64,000 nt of DNA from Bradyrhizobium sp. WBOS07 (lineage in GTDB: Bacteria > Pseudomonadota > Alphaproteobacteria > Rhizobiales > Xanthobacteraceae), in contig NZ_CP029008.1 of NCBI RefSeq assembly GCF_024585165.1, positions 5,785,501-5,849,500 on the forward strand, written 5' to 3'. A model generated the notes under the pieces. That model was not told the origin of the DNA. It saw only the letters and a program-made list of their open reading frames with translations, and searched no databases. How positions within the stretch are numbered: position 1 is the stretch's first letter; each line of letters begins with the position of its first letter. Below, in pieces: positions 34,604-43,941 of this stretch. The position numbers were made by a program, and so were the translations under genes.

Positions 34604-34741
34604 GTCCCCGCGAAGGCGGGGACCCATAACCCCAGGAAGAAGTCGGGGCGCGAGCTGATAGCTCCGAGTCTTCGCACAACTACTGCTGCGGAGTATGGGT
34701 CCCGGATCGGCGCGCGCTTACGGCGCGCTTGTCCGGGACGA
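34604..34741. repeat. Intergenic hairpin cluster with GTCCCGGAC-type element
   Basis: The 203-bp gap between the converging sulfatase and glycosyltransferase genes holds the hairpin GTCCCCGC-GAAG-GCGGGGAC (34604-34623). It also holds an element at 34696-34741 that starts TGGGTCCCGG and ends GTCCGGGAC. The second is found again in opposite orientation at 62119-62172, so it is a dispersed repeat. No gene is seen. Confidence 0.55.
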
Positions 34742-34759
34742 CATTTGTAGGTGTGCTAG

Positions 34760-35830
34760 CTACTCCGCGCTGCTCACCAGCTTGATCCGCGGCGCTTTTT
34801 CTTCGGCGAGGCTGCGGTAGGCGGCGAGATAGTCCAGCGCCATGCGCCGCGCCGTGAAGCGCGTCTCGAATTGCCTGCGGATCGCGGCGCGGTCGAGTTG
34901 CGGAAGGCGGTTCACCACGCCCGCCGCGCTGATCACGTCCTCGACGATGAAGCCGGTCAGCCCCTCGTCGATGATCTCGGGCACCGAGCCGCGGTTGAAG
35001 GCGACGACCGGCGTTCCGCAGGCCATGGCCTCGATCATCACGAGGCCGAACGGCTCCGGCCAGTCGATCGGCAGCAGCAGCCCGAGCGCGCCGCTGAGGA
35101 AATCGGACTTCTCGTGATCGCCGATCTCGCCGATGAATTCCACCAGCGGATTGTTCTCGATCATCGGCCGGATCAGCTCGTCGTAATAATCCTGGTCGGC
35201 ACGATCGACCTTGGCCGCGATCTTCAGCGGAATGCCGCAATGCGTCGCGATCTTGATGGCGCGGTCGACGCCCTTCTCGGGCGCAATGCGGCCGAGCACG
35301 GCGAGATATTCCTGTCGCGCGGGCTTCGGCGTCAGCAGGTTCTCCGGAAGACCGTGATGGATCGTCGTCACCCAATTGGCCTGCGGCACCGGCCGCCGCT
35401 GCGCGTTGGAGATCGAGATGACCGGCATCTTGGAGAAGGTGTTGAAGACCGGCTGATGCTCCGGCAGGTCGAGTCGGCCGTGCAGCGTGGTCAGGAACGG
35501 CGTCGGCTGCCGGTGGAACAGCGACCAGGGATAATAGTCGAGATGGAAGTGGAGGAAGTCGAATTCCTCGTCGTCACATTTCTGCCGCACCCGCTCCAGC
35601 AGCACCATGTGCAGCGCGTTGGGATCGCGCACGGAACCGTCGAGGCGAAGCGCCTTCGGCCACAAGGCATCGAGCTTGGCCGAGGTCTGCGAGTCGCCGC
35701 TGGCGAAAAGCGTCACGTCGTGTCCAAGGGCCACCAGCTCTTCCGTCAACCAATGCACCACCCGCTCGGTGCCGCCATAAAGCTTGGGTGGAACAGCCTC
35801 CGTCAACGGAGCTACCTGCGCGATGCGCAT
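34760..35830 (-). CDS. Glycosyltransferase family 4 (GT-B)
   Basis: A 356-aa GT-B-fold enzyme. The N-terminal domain begins MRIAQVAPLTEAVPPKLYGGTERVV, with the glycine loop that faces the acceptor. The C-terminal donor site carries LGRIAPEKGVDRAI and EPFGLVMIEAMACGTPVVAF, the E-x7-E motif of retaining GT4 enzymes. No membrane segment is present. It is divergent from the ABC exporter (275-bp gap) and close to the debranching-type glucosidase at 37928, so the group may handle an alpha-glucan or a surface sugar. Confidence 0.87.
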   Translation of the reverse strand: MRIAQVAPLTEAVPPKLYGGTERVVHWLTEELVALGHDVTLFASGDSQTSAKLDALWPKALRLDGSVRDPNALHMVLLERVRQKCDDEEFDFLHFHLDYYPWSLFHRQPTPFLTTLHGRLDLPEHQPVFNTFSKMPVISISNAQRRPVPQANWVTTIHHGLPENLLTPKPARQEYLAVLGRIAPEKGVDRAIKIATHCGIPLKIAAKVDRADQDYYDELIRPMIENNPLVEFIGEIGDHEKSDFLSGALGLLLPIDWPEPFGLVMIEAMACGTPVVAFNRGSVPEIIDEGLTGFIVEDVISAAGVVNRLPQLDRAAIRRQFETRFTARRMALDYLAAYRSLAEEKAPRIKLVSSAE

Positions 35831-36105
35831 CTCACCATCTCCTCTGCGATCATGATTGTCGAAAACCCCCGCCAGTACGGCACCGGCTATGCCAGACAGG
35901 GGAACGTTCCCGCACCTGCGAAGTTCCTTCTCCCAAACGTTACTTATTCGACACGTCCGGGGAGCGTCGCGATGCTGCCACCACATCTTCGCAGATCGTC
36001 CGCATCCGCATGTCGTGATGGCGTCGCCGGGGAACCGAGCGGAAGCGGTCGATGTTCACTCGGCCAGTAGCGAAACGAACAACAGAACAACGGGGCGTCA
36101 GCGAT

Positions 36106-37869
36106 ATGGATCATCTTTCTGGATACGCGCGCAGGCCATTTGCCTTTGTCTTGCGCTATCTTCGGATGCGAATGGCGTCGCATCTGGTGATCCTCACCGC
36201 GGTGGTCGGAGCGGTTGCCTGCTCCGTAGGCACCCAGTACGGGGTCAAATCTCTCGTCGACGCCTTGTCGGCGGGACCATCGCAGGGCGGTGGCGTATGG
36301 CTGGCATTCATTCTGCTCATGTCGCTGATCGCCGCCGACAACTTCCTGTGGCGGATCGCAAGCTGGACGGCGAGCTTCACCTTCGTCCGGGTCACGGGCG
36401 ATTTACGGCGTGACATATTTCGTCATCTGACCGGACACGCACCCAGCTATTTCTCGGACCGGATGCCGGGGATGCTGACGAGCCGGATCACGGCGACCTC
36501 GAACGCGGTGTTCACGGTCGAGAACATGTTCGTCTGGAACGTGTTGCCGCCCTGCATCGCCACAATTGCGGCGATTGCGCTGATCGGAACCGTCAGTCCC
36601 TATATGGCGCTCGGCCTCATCGTGATCGCCGGCGGCATGGTTGTCACCATGTTTCACCTTGCCGCCGCCGGCAAGCCGCTGCACGACGATTTCGCCGACA
36701 AGGCGGCCGCGGTCGACGGAGAGATGATCGACGTCATCAGCAACATGCCGCTGGTGCGGGCCTTCTGCGGCATCGGCCACGAGCATGAGCGGTTCGACGC
36801 GACGGTGAACCGGGAGCTGACTGCGCGAAGCCGCAGCCTGCGCTATCTGGAAAAGCTGCGGTTGCTGCATGCCGCCGTGACCGTGCTTTTGACGATCGCG
36901 CTGATGGCCTGGGCCATCACGCTCTGGCAGAAGGGTGCGGCGACCACCGGCGACGTCGTGCTGGTCTGTACGCTCGGCATCTCCATCCTGAGCGCGACGC
37001 GCGATCTTGCGGTGGCGCTGGTCGACGTCACCCAGCACGTCGCGCGCCTGACCGAGGCGATCGCCACGCTGCTGGTGCCGCACGAGCTGCGCGATCACCC
37101 CGAGGCCGAGCCGCTGGTCAAGAGCGGCGCGGCGATCGCGTTCAACAACGTCACCTTCGGCTATCCAGGCGGGGAGAAGATCTTCGAGCGGTTCAGCCTT
37201 CGCTTGCAGCCCGGCCAGCGCGTCGGCCTGGTCGGCCAGTCCGGCGGCGGCAAGTCGACGCTGTTCACGCTGCTGCAGCGCTTCTACGACGTCGACGAGG
37301 GTAACGTCACCATCGACGGGCAGGACATCTCGAAGGTGACGCAGCTGAGCCTGCGCGAGGCGATCTCAGTCGTGCCGCAGGACATTTCCTTGTTTCATCG
37401 CTCCATTCGCGAGAACATCCGCTACGGCCGCCCGAACGCGACCGACGACGAGGTGCTGCGCGCGGCGATCGCGGCGCGCTGCGACTTCATCGACGGCCTG
37501 CCCGAAGGTCTCGACACCATGGTCGGCGACCGCGGCGTCAAGATGTCCGGCGGCCAGCGCCAGCGCATCGCGATCGCGCGCGCCTTCCTGAAGGACGCGC
37601 CGATCCTGCTGCTGGACGAGGCCACCGCCGCGCTCGACAGCGAATCCGAGGAGGCGATCCGCGAGGCGCTGTCGCGCCTGATGCGCGGCCGCACCGTGAT
37701 CGCGATCGCGCATCGGCTGGCAACGCTGCGCAATTTCGACCGCGTGGTGGTGCTGAGAAATGGTAAGATCATCGAAGACGGATCGCCCGAGCGCCTCATG
37801 CAGGGGCACGGACCCTATCGTGAACTGGTCACGCAGGAAATGAGTAGGCTGGCGCAAGCCGCCGCGTAA
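36106..37869 (+). CDS. ABC exporter, fused membrane and ATPase domains
   Basis: A 587-aa half-transporter with six membrane segments in residues 1-320 and an ATPase domain after that. Visible are Walker A GQSGGGKST (near 375), signature SGGQRQRIAIARAFL, Walker B ILLLDEATAALD (near 502) and the H-loop IAIAHRLAT. ATG 36106 gives the start MDHLSGYARRP; an ATG at 36052 in frame is the alternative. Its closest general type is MsbA/multidrug or lipid and glycan exporters. The debranching-type gene begins 58 bp downstream on the same strand. Confidence 0.87.
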   Translation: MDHLSGYARRPFAFVLRYLRMRMASHLVILTAVVGAVACSVGTQYGVKSLVDALSAGPSQGGGVWLAFILLMSLIAADNFLWRIASWTASFTFVRVTGDLRRDIFRHLTGHAPSYFSDRMPGMLTSRITATSNAVFTVENMFVWNVLPPCIATIAAIALIGTVSPYMALGLIVIAGGMVVTMFHLAAAGKPLHDDFADKAAAVDGEMIDVISNMPLVRAFCGIGHEHERFDATVNRELTARSRSLRYLEKLRLLHAAVTVLLTIALMAWAITLWQKGAATTGDVVLVCTLGISILSATRDLAVALVDVTQHVARLTEAIATLLVPHELRDHPEAEPLVKSGAAIAFNNVTFGYPGGEKIFERFSLRLQPGQRVGLVGQSGGGKSTLFTLLQRFYDVDEGNVTIDGQDISKVTQLSLREAISVVPQDISLFHRSIRENIRYGRPNATDDEVLRAAIAARCDFIDGLPEGLDTMVGDRGVKMSGGQRQRIAIARAFLKDAPILLLDEATAALDSESEEAIREALSRLMRGRTVIAIAHRLATLRNFDRVVVLRNGKIIEDGSPERLMQGHGPYRELVTQEMSRLAQAAA

Positions 37870-37927
37870 GCCAACAGTCGCGTTCTCGAGTCGGTCGCGT
37901 TTCAAAACAAGCGCAGGGGAGCTGCTC

Positions 37928-40132
37928 ATGTCGGCCGAAGCCGTAACCCAACTCGTCTCCGTGACACGGACCTCCGAACAGGTCGCGGAGCAGCCTTTCT
38001 ACATTCCGATGACCGGGCCCTCGGCGCGGCCTCGGCGGTCGCTCAAGCACGACGACATGTTCATTGTGCTCGACAGCCATGGCGACATCGGCGCATCGGC
38101 AGGCGGGCCGGATGGCCTGTTCCATCACGATACGCGCTACCTCGCACGGCTCGAGCTCGTGCTCGACGATCTCCAGCCGCTGCTGCTCGGCTCCAACCTG
38201 CGCGACGACAATTCGGCGCTGACCGTCGATCTGACCAATCCGGACATCTACCGGCAGGACAGCCTCGTCCTGCAGAAGGATCTGCTGCACATCGTGCGCA
38301 CGATCTTCCTGTGGCGCGGCACCGCCTATCAGCGCATCGGCGTGCAGAACCATGGCGAGCGGCGCACCAGCTTCGAGCTGACGCTGCTGTTCGACAACGA
38401 CTTTGCCGACCTGTTCGAGGTTCGCGGCGAGCGCCGCCCGCATCGCGGGACCGGCACGAGCAGATTGCTCGGGCCGACCGATGTGCTGTTCGAATATCGC
38501 GGTCTCGACGATACCGAGCGCACCACGGCGCTGCATCTCGACCCGCGTCCGACGCGGCTGTCGGTGAACGCGGCGACCTGGCAGCTCGAGCTGGACCCGC
38601 ACGAATCGACCTCTCTTTTCGTGGCCGTGTCCTGCAACCGGCCGATCGCGGAGAAACCGGCGCGGTTCTTCCGGGGACTGCTCGCCCACCGCCGCGAGAT
38701 GCGCCATTCCACCATGGGCGCCGCCAGCATCGAGACCTCCAACAACATCTTCAACGAGGTGCTGTGCCAGGCCATGGCCGACCTCAACATGCTGATGACG
38801 GAGACGCCGCAGGGGCGTTATCCCTATGCCGGCATTCCCTGGTACTCGACGACGTTCGGCCGCGACGGCCTGATCACCGCGCTCCAGATGCTGTGGGTCG
38901 ACCCGCGCATCGCCAAGGGCGTTCTGCGCCGGCTCGCGCATTTCCAGGCGGAGGCGGTCGACCCGCTCGCTGACGCGGCCCCCGGAAAGATCCTGCACGA
39001 GATGCGCGGCGGCGAGATGGCGGCGCTCGGGGAGGTGCCGTTCGCGCATTATTACGGCAGCGTCGATTCGACTGCGCTGTTCGTGCTGCTCGCGGGAAGC
39101 TATTTCGAGCGCACCGGCGACGAGGCCACGCTGACCGAACTGTGGCCGGCGATCGAGGCCGGGCTGGCCTGGATCGACGGCCCCGGCGATCCCGACCAGG
39201 ACGGCTTTGTCGAATACCAGCGCGCGACCGAGAAGGGGCTGGCCAACCAGGGCTGGAAGGATTCCTACGACGCGATCTTCCACGCCGACGGAAAGCTCGC
39301 GGAAGGCAATATCGCGCTCGCCGAGGTCCAGGGCTACGTCTTTGCCGCCAAGCAGCTCGCCGCGCGTTGCGCCTTGCGGCTCGGCAAGCTGGACCGTGCG
39401 CGCAAGCTCGACGCCGATTCCAGGGCGCTGGCCGAACGCTTCGAGCAGGCGTTCTGGTGCGAGGAGCTCGGCACCTATGCGCTCGCCCTCGACGGCAGGA
39501 AGCGGCCGTGCAAGGTGCGGACCTCGAACGCCGGTCAGGTGCTGTTCAGCGGCATGATCCGCGAGGACCGCGCCCGCCTCGTCGCCGCCGATCTGATGCG
39601 GCCGCATTTCTTCTCGGGCTGGGGCATCCGAACCGTCGCGCAGGGCGAAGCGCGCTACAATCCGATGTCCTACCATGACGGGTCGATCTGGCCGCACGAC
39701 AACGCGCTGATCGCGCTCGGGCTCGCGCGCTACGGTCTCAAGCATTCGGTGGCGCATGTCTTCAAGGGGCTGTTCGACGCGGCGACCTACATGGACCTGC
39801 GCCGGCTGCCCGAATTGTTCTGCGGCTTCCGGCGCGAGAAGCGGCGAGGCCCGACGCTCTATCCGGTCGCCTGTGCGCCGCAGGCCTGGGCCAGCGCGAC
39901 GCCGTTCACGCTGCTAGAGGCGGCGCTCGGTCTCGAATTCGACGTCGCGCGCGGCGAGATTCGCCTGCGCAACCCGCATCTGCCGGTATTCCTCAACGAG
40001 GTGATCCTGCGCGATCTGCGCCTGGGCGATTCCAGCGTCGATCTGCGCGTCAGCCGCCACGGCGACGACGTGGCGCTGGAGGTGATGCGCACGCGCGGCC
40101 AGATTCAGGTCTCGATCGTGCTGGCGCGCTAG
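37928..40132 (+). CDS. Amylo-alpha-1,6-glucosidase (glycogen debranching-type)
   Basis: A 734-aa protein with an N-terminal beta-rich domain typical of bacterial debranching enzymes (HDDMFIVLDSHGDIGASAG, FHHDTRYLARLEL; about 35-240) and a C-terminal six-hairpin toroid (about 280-700). The toroid has segments PYAGIPWYSTTFGRDGLITALQ and QGWKDSYDAIFHADG, written here in part. This layout hydrolyses alpha-1,6 branches or related linkages of glucans. No signal peptide is visible. A family-4 glycosyltransferase lies nearby, and glycogen synthase lies further along at 62291. Confidence 0.85.
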   Translation: MSAEAVTQLVSVTRTSEQVAEQPFYIPMTGPSARPRRSLKHDDMFIVLDSHGDIGASAGGPDGLFHHDTRYLARLELVLDDLQPLLLGSNLRDDNSALTVDLTNPDIYRQDSLVLQKDLLHIVRTIFLWRGTAYQRIGVQNHGERRTSFELTLLFDNDFADLFEVRGERRPHRGTGTSRLLGPTDVLFEYRGLDDTERTTALHLDPRPTRLSVNAATWQLELDPHESTSLFVAVSCNRPIAEKPARFFRGLLAHRREMRHSTMGAASIETSNNIFNEVLCQAMADLNMLMTETPQGRYPYAGIPWYSTTFGRDGLITALQMLWVDPRIAKGVLRRLAHFQAEAVDPLADAAPGKILHEMRGGEMAALGEVPFAHYYGSVDSTALFVLLAGSYFERTGDEATLTELWPAIEAGLAWIDGPGDPDQDGFVEYQRATEKGLANQGWKDSYDAIFHADGKLAEGNIALAEVQGYVFAAKQLAARCALRLGKLDRARKLDADSRALAERFEQAFWCEELGTYALALDGRKRPCKVRTSNAGQVLFSGMIREDRARLVAADLMRPHFFSGWGIRTVAQGEARYNPMSYHDGSIWPHDNALIALGLARYGLKHSVAHVFKGLFDAATYMDLRRLPELFCGFRREKRRGPTLYPVACAPQAWASATPFTLLEAALGLEFDVARGEIRLRNPHLPVFLNEVILRDLRLGDSSVDLRVSRHGDDVALEVMRTRGQIQVSIVLAR

Positions 40133-40152
40133 CGGCGCGCAAGGAGGGCGTC

Positions 40153-40671
40153 ATGCGTGCGAATGGAGCGTTGATCCTTGGTATAGCCATCGTTGCGAGC
40201 CTGGCGGTCGCCTCCTCGCACGCCGCCGACGAGCCGCCGACACCCCCGCGCGAGGCCAATGTGCCGGCGACCCAGCCGCCGGCCTCGACCGTGCCGGTGA
40301 CGCCGAAGGATGCCGCCCCGCCGCCGTCGGTGACCATCATCGGCGCGAGCGAGGCCCACGGCGTGCTCGGCCGCGACGTGCGCAGTGCGGCCGGCGAGGA
40401 CATGGGCCGCATCGTCGACGTCATCGTCGATCGCACCGGCCATGTGCGCGCTGCCGCGATCGATTTTGGCGGGTTTCTCGGCGTCGGCAGCCGCAAGATC
40501 GTGGTGGAATGGAACGCGCTGCGCTTCGGCAAGATTGCCAACAAGAAGGACAGCATCACGCTGGAATTGACCAAGGCGCAGGTTGCGGCCGCGCCGGAAT
40601 ACAAGGAGGACACGCCGATCGTCGTGCTCGGCGCGTCCGGCAGCCTTCAACCGCTGCAAGCGATCCAGTGA
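40153..40671 (+). CDS. Exported PRC-barrel domain protein
   Basis: A 172-aa protein with a signal peptide (LILGIAIVASLAVASSHA), then a Pro/Ala-rich stretch (about 25-60), and a PRC-barrel at about 68-150 (GVLGRDVRSAAGEDMGRIVDVIVDR). The linker and the barrel suggest a periplasmic scaffold protein of unknown partner. It begins 20 bp after the debranching gene, so it is probably in the same transcript. Its own start has AAGGAGG in front. Confidence 0.83.
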   Translation: MRANGALILGIAIVASLAVASSHAADEPPTPPREANVPATQPPASTVPVTPKDAAPPPSVTIIGASEAHGVLGRDVRSAAGEDMGRIVDVIVDRTGHVRAAAIDFGGFLGVGSRKIVVEWNALRFGKIANKKDSITLELTKAQVAAAPEYKEDTPIVVLGASGSLQPLQAIQ

Positions 40672-40694
40672 GGTGCCGGGAGGGCCCACCGCCT

Positions 40695-41981
40695 GTGCTG
40701 TTGTCGAGGAAGCCGAACCATGCAGATCGGGAGGGCCGCGTTGAGCAGGACAACGTCGCCGCGCCTTCGGTCGCCGGCGTCCCGGCGCCGTCGCGCCAGA
40801 GCCTGCGCGGCCTCGACTGGTTCATCTTCTTCCTCGCCGACGTGCAGACCGGATTCGGTCCTTTCATCGCGGTCTATCTGACCACCCAGAAATGGACCCA
40901 GGTCGAGATCGGCTTCGTGCTGTCGATCGGCGGCATCGTCGCGTTGATTGGGCAGATGCCGGGCGGGGCGATCATTGATGCCGCGAAATCGGAGCGTCTC
41001 GTCGCCGCCCTCGCGATCACGACCATCGGCGCCTGCGCGCTGGCCTATGCCGCGATGCCGATCTTCGCGGTCGTGGTGACCGCCGCCACCCTGCATGCGA
41101 TGGCGAGCTGCGTGCTGGGGCCGGCGATTGCGGCCATCAGCCTGGGCCTTGTCGGCCCGCTCGCGATCGGCGAGCGGCTCGGCCGCAACGCGCGCTTTGC
41201 CTCGCTCGGCAACGGCGTCGCAGCGGCGGTGATGGGCACGGCGGGGTATCTGCTGTCGAGCCGGTCGGTCTTCCTGGTCACGTTCCTGCTCGTGATTCCG
41301 ACTCTGATCGCACTCTCGCGCATCCGCGAGAATGAGGTCGATATCAGGCGCTGTCACGGCGAGATGCCGCCTGAAGCCGCCGACCGTGCCGACACCAATA
41401 TCTGGCACCTGATCCGGCAGCGTCCGCTGATCATCTTTGCCTTGAGCGTTCTGCTGCTGCAACTGGCGAACGCCTCGATGATGCCGCTGATGGCAAGTGC
41501 GGTGACGGCGCGGTCCGCCCAATGGGCGACGGTGCTCGTCGCCTTTTGCATCGTAGTCCCCCAAGCGATCGTGGCGCTGCTGTCGCCGACGGTCGGGCGC
41601 AAGGCGCAGGCGTGGGGTCGGCGACCGCTGCTGCTGATCGGGTTCGGCGCGCTGGCGATTCGCGGCCTGTTGTTTGCGACCGTGCGCGATCCCTATCTGC
41701 TGGTCGCCGTGCAGGTGTTCGACGGCATTACCGCCGCCGTATTCGCGGTGATGATTCCACTGATCGTTGCCGACGTCGCCTTCGGCAGCGGCCATTTCAA
41801 TCTGGCACAGGGAATCGTCGGCACCGCAACGGGCATCGGCGCGTCGCTGAGCACCGTGCTCGGCGGCTATGTCAGCGACAAGTTCGGCAACGCGACCGCC
41901 TTCATCGGGCTGTCGGGCGTTGCCGCGACCGGACTCTTGCTGATTCTCCTTGCGATGCCGGAGACGCGGCGTACGGCATGA
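40695..41981 (+). CDS. MFS transporter
   Basis: A 428-aa membrane protein with 12 predicted segments and an N-terminal hydrophilic tail. Early motif LDWFIFFLADVQTGFGPFIAVYL and IGQMPGGAIIDAAKSERL fit the sugar/drug MFS group seen in rhizobia. There is no in-frame ATG at the 5' end; GTG 40695, 10 bp after GGGAGGG, is chosen, and TTG 40701 is possible. The stop is 24 bp from the convergent terminator of fixK2. The gene follows the PRC-barrel gene by 23 bp. Cargo unknown. Confidence 0.72.
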   Translation: MLLSRKPNHADREGRVEQDNVAAPSVAGVPAPSRQSLRGLDWFIFFLADVQTGFGPFIAVYLTTQKWTQVEIGFVLSIGGIVALIGQMPGGAIIDAAKSERLVAALAITTIGACALAYAAMPIFAVVVTAATLHAMASCVLGPAIAAISLGLVGPLAIGERLGRNARFASLGNGVAAAVMGTAGYLLSSRSVFLVTFLLVIPTLIALSRIRENEVDIRRCHGEMPPEAADRADTNIWHLIRQRPLIIFALSVLLLQLANASMMPLMASAVTARSAQWATVLVAFCIVVPQAIVALLSPTVGRKAQAWGRRPLLLIGFGALAIRGLLFATVRDPYLLVAVQVFDGITAAVFAVMIPLIVADVAFGSGHFNLAQGIVGTATGIGASLSTVLGGYVSDKFGNATAFIGLSGVAATGLLLILLAMPETRRTA

Positions 41982-42001
41982 CCGCCGGTCAAGAAAGAAA
42001 A

Positions 42002-42030
42002 TGGCCGGTCGAAACGAGTTCGACCGGCCA
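42002..42030 (-). terminator. Terminator hairpin after fixK2
   Basis: A perfect 12-bp stem, TGGCCGGTCGAA / TTCGACCGGCCA, with the 5-nt loop ACGAG. Reading on the minus strand it is followed by TTTTCTTTCTT, which fits a Rho-independent stop for fixK2. It can also stop the converging MFS transcript. Confidence 0.85.
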
Positions 42031-42059
42031 AGTTGGTAGGGAGGAGGATCAGGCGAAGA

Positions 42060-42767
42060 TCAGGCGTCGAGATGTTGCAGACGCTGACGGTTGCGCAACA
42101 CGATCTGGCGGGCGCCGGAGAAGCCGAGGATGCCCTGGGTGTGAAGCTGGGACAGCGCGCGCGACACGGTTTCAAGGGTGAGGCCGAGATAGTCGCCGAT
42201 GTCGCGGCGACACATCGGCAGCGCCATCATGCCGGCGACGGCGAGGCGACGGTCCATTTCGAGCAGGAAGGTCGCGACGCGCTCCATCGCGGTCTTGCGG
42301 CCCAGCAGCAGCATGTGGTCTTCGGCATGGCGCAGCTCGGAGGCGGTCATCGCCCAGAGCTTGCGGGCGACCTGGACGTCGGTCCCGGCGGCCTTCTCGA
42401 GGCTCGCGCGCTTCACGAGGCGCACGGTGGTGTCGATGATGGCTTCGGCGGCAAGGCGGTGAGCGGGGCCGGATTCGAGGCCGAACACGTCGCCGGGAAG
42501 ATGAAAAGCGCCGATCTGGCGACGGCCGTCGGAAAGCAGCTTGTAGCTGCTCACGGCGCCCGACACGACCTGGTAGACATATTCGGCCGGCTCGTCCTCG
42601 CCATAGATCTCCTCGTCCTTGCGGTAGGAGAATTCCGTGGCCACCAGACCCACGTGGCCGGTGATGGCGCCGAACTGGTCGGTGACGGGATGGGCGGGAG
42701 CAGCCTTGCCGATAAGCTGGGTGTTGATCGCTGGGGTGTTGATCGTCTGGGTCAGCATCTGCGCCAT
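42060..42767 (-). CDS. fixK2: FixK2, CRP/FNR-type activator of the low-oxygen regulon
   Basis: A 235-aa regulator with an N-terminal cyclic-nucleotide-like beta-roll (about 45-125) and a C-terminal helix-turn-helix (LGLTLETVSRALSQLHTQGIL, about 194-214). It has no N-terminal Fe-S cysteines as FNR has, so it does not sense oxygen itself. C186 in LPMCRRDI corresponds to the redox-sensitive C183 of B. japonicum FixK2. FixJ-P switches on the gene, and FixK2 binds TTGA-N6-TCAA boxes such as those at 47155 and 50733. A GTAG-type FixJ site lies upstream near 42843. Its place beside orf138, fixJ and fixL is the standard Bradyrhizobium order. Confidence 0.93.
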   Translation of the reverse strand: MAQMLTQTINTPAINTQLIGKAAPAHPVTDQFGAITGHVGLVATEFSYRKDEEIYGEDEPAEYVYQVVSGAVSSYKLLSDGRRQIGAFHLPGDVFGLESGPAHRLAAEAIIDTTVRLVKRASLEKAAGTDVQVARKLWAMTASELRHAEDHMLLLGRKTAMERVATFLLEMDRRLAVAGMMALPMCRRDIGDYLGLTLETVSRALSQLHTQGILGFSGARQIVLRNRQRLQHLDA

Positions 42768-42842
42768 CTCCGTTGTGATGGCGCCTTGGTACGCGGTATC
42801 GGGGGCTTCGAAAATTTCGATCGATATCTTAAGGGGGGCGCC

Positions 42843-42860
42843 TTACGTAGAATCCCGTAG
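42843..42860 (-). promoter_or_regulatory. Putative FixJ-binding region of fixK2
   Basis: TTACGTAG (42843-42850) differs by one base from the FixJ half-site GTAMGTAG, and a second CGTAG lies exactly 10 bp further on (42856-42860). The region is about 80 bp before the fixK2 ATG, in the gap after orf138, where FixJ-P is known to act in B. japonicum. Confidence 0.45.
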
Positions 42861-42861
42861 G

Positions 42862-43278
42862 TCAGGCGACGGGGCGGTCCTGGATGGCGTGGCGGATGCA
42901 GTTGACCAGGTTTTCCTCGAGAAGCGGCTTCAAAACCACCTCCTTGATGCCCGCCGTCGCAGCCCGGGCCGAGATGTTCTCGTCGGGATAGCCGGTAATC
43001 AGGATTACAGGCACGTCGCGGTCGGATTTGCGCAAGCGGCCGGCCAGCTCGATACCGTTGATGTCTGGCATCTTGTAATCGATGACGTAGCAGTCCGGTC
43101 CGGCCGCGCTGCCGATGTTGAGCAGCGCCGTGCCGCTCCTGAAGGTCCGTACGGCAAAGCCGTCGGTCTCCAGCAGGAACCGCAGGGATCCCAGGACGGC
43201 GGCGTCATCGTCGACCACGAAGACGGTGGGTCGGGCAGGGGATGACGACCGCGCAGGATGTGAGCCAACCTCGATCAT
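42862..43278 (-). CDS. Single-domain response regulator (orf138)
   Basis: A 138-aa CheY-like receiver without output domain. The acidic pocket is seen as VVDDDAAVLG (near 21-23), the phospho-Asp as YVIDYKMPDINGIE (near 67), the Thr/Ser as LITGYPDE (near 94) and Lys as VLKPLLEEN (near 117). Its size equals the B. japonicum orf138 protein located between fixJ and fixK2. The role is not settled. It begins 43 bp after fixJ, so it is probably part of the fixLJ transcript. Confidence 0.88.
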   Translation of the reverse strand: MIEVGSHPARSSSPARPTVFVVDDDAAVLGSLRFLLETDGFAVRTFRSGTALLNIGSAAGPDCYVIDYKMPDINGIELAGRLRKSDRDVPVILITGYPDENISARAATAGIKEVVLKPLLEENLVNCIRHAIQDRPVA

Positions 43279-43321
43279 GTCCTCTGGCTAGCACTGCGCC
43301 GGCAAGGTGCCTTGACCTGCC

Positions 43322-43939
43322 TCAATCGTTGAGCATGCCGGCGCGCATCGCCAGCCGGACCAGTTCCGAGAGGCTGTTGGCCTGCATCTTGGTCATGACA
43401 TTGGCCCGGTAGACCTCGATGGTGCGCGGGCTGATGTCGTATTCGCGGGCGATCAGCTTGTTGGAGAGGCCCGCAATCAGCCCTTCCATGACCTGGCGCT
43501 CCCTGGGACTCAAGGACGCGACGCGGGCGGCGATGTCCTGCGCGACGACCTCGTTCTTGGCGGCGGGCTCGGCCTGGCGGATCGCCGACTCGATCATGGC
43601 GGTGAGGCGGTCGTCGTCGAACGGTTTTTCCAGGAAGTCGACGGCCCCGAGCTTCATCGCCTCGACCGCGAGCGGCACGTCGCCATGACCGGTCATGATC
43701 AGGATCGGGAACGGGCTCTGCTGCGCCTTCATCCGCTTGAGCAGCTCGATCCCGTCGAGGCCGGGCATCCGCACGTCGGAGACGACGCAGCCGAAGTCGA
43801 GGCCCGGCAGGGCCTCGAGAAAAGCGAGGGCGTCGTCGAACAGCGTGACGTCGAAGCCGGCGGAATCCAGCAGGAAATTCAACGAATCGCGCATCGCTGC
43901 GTCGTCGTCGATGACATAGACACGTCCCTTGGTCGTCAT
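43322..43939 (-). CDS. fixJ: FixJ, response regulator
   Basis: A 205-aa receiver plus LuxR/FixJ-type helix-turn-helix protein. Phospho-Asp is D55 in CVVSDVRMPGLDG; the signal Thr is in LIMTGHGDVP and Lys in FLEKPFDDD. The output domain reads SLSPRERQVMEGLIAGLSNKL (split here at 20 residues) and continues with the recognition helix region ISPRTIEVYRANVMTKM. FixL phosphorylates it at low oxygen; it then activates fixK2. ATG 43939 is 2 bp after the fixL stop, so translation is coupled. Confidence 0.95.
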   Translation of the reverse strand: MTTKGRVYVIDDDAAMRDSLNFLLDSAGFDVTLFDDALAFLEALPGLDFGCVVSDVRMPGLDGIELLKRMKAQQSPFPILIMTGHGDVPLAVEAMKLGAVDFLEKPFDDDRLTAMIESAIRQAEPAAKNEVVAQDIAARVASLSPRERQVMEGLIAGLSNKLIAREYDISPRTIEVYRANVMTKMQANSLSELVRLAMRAGMLND

Positions 43940-43941
43940 GA

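Noticed and set aside
37829..39757. 642-codon minus-strand frame over the debranching-type gene
   Set aside because: Antisense shadow; sequence is low in hydrophobic core patterns and matches nothing known to me.
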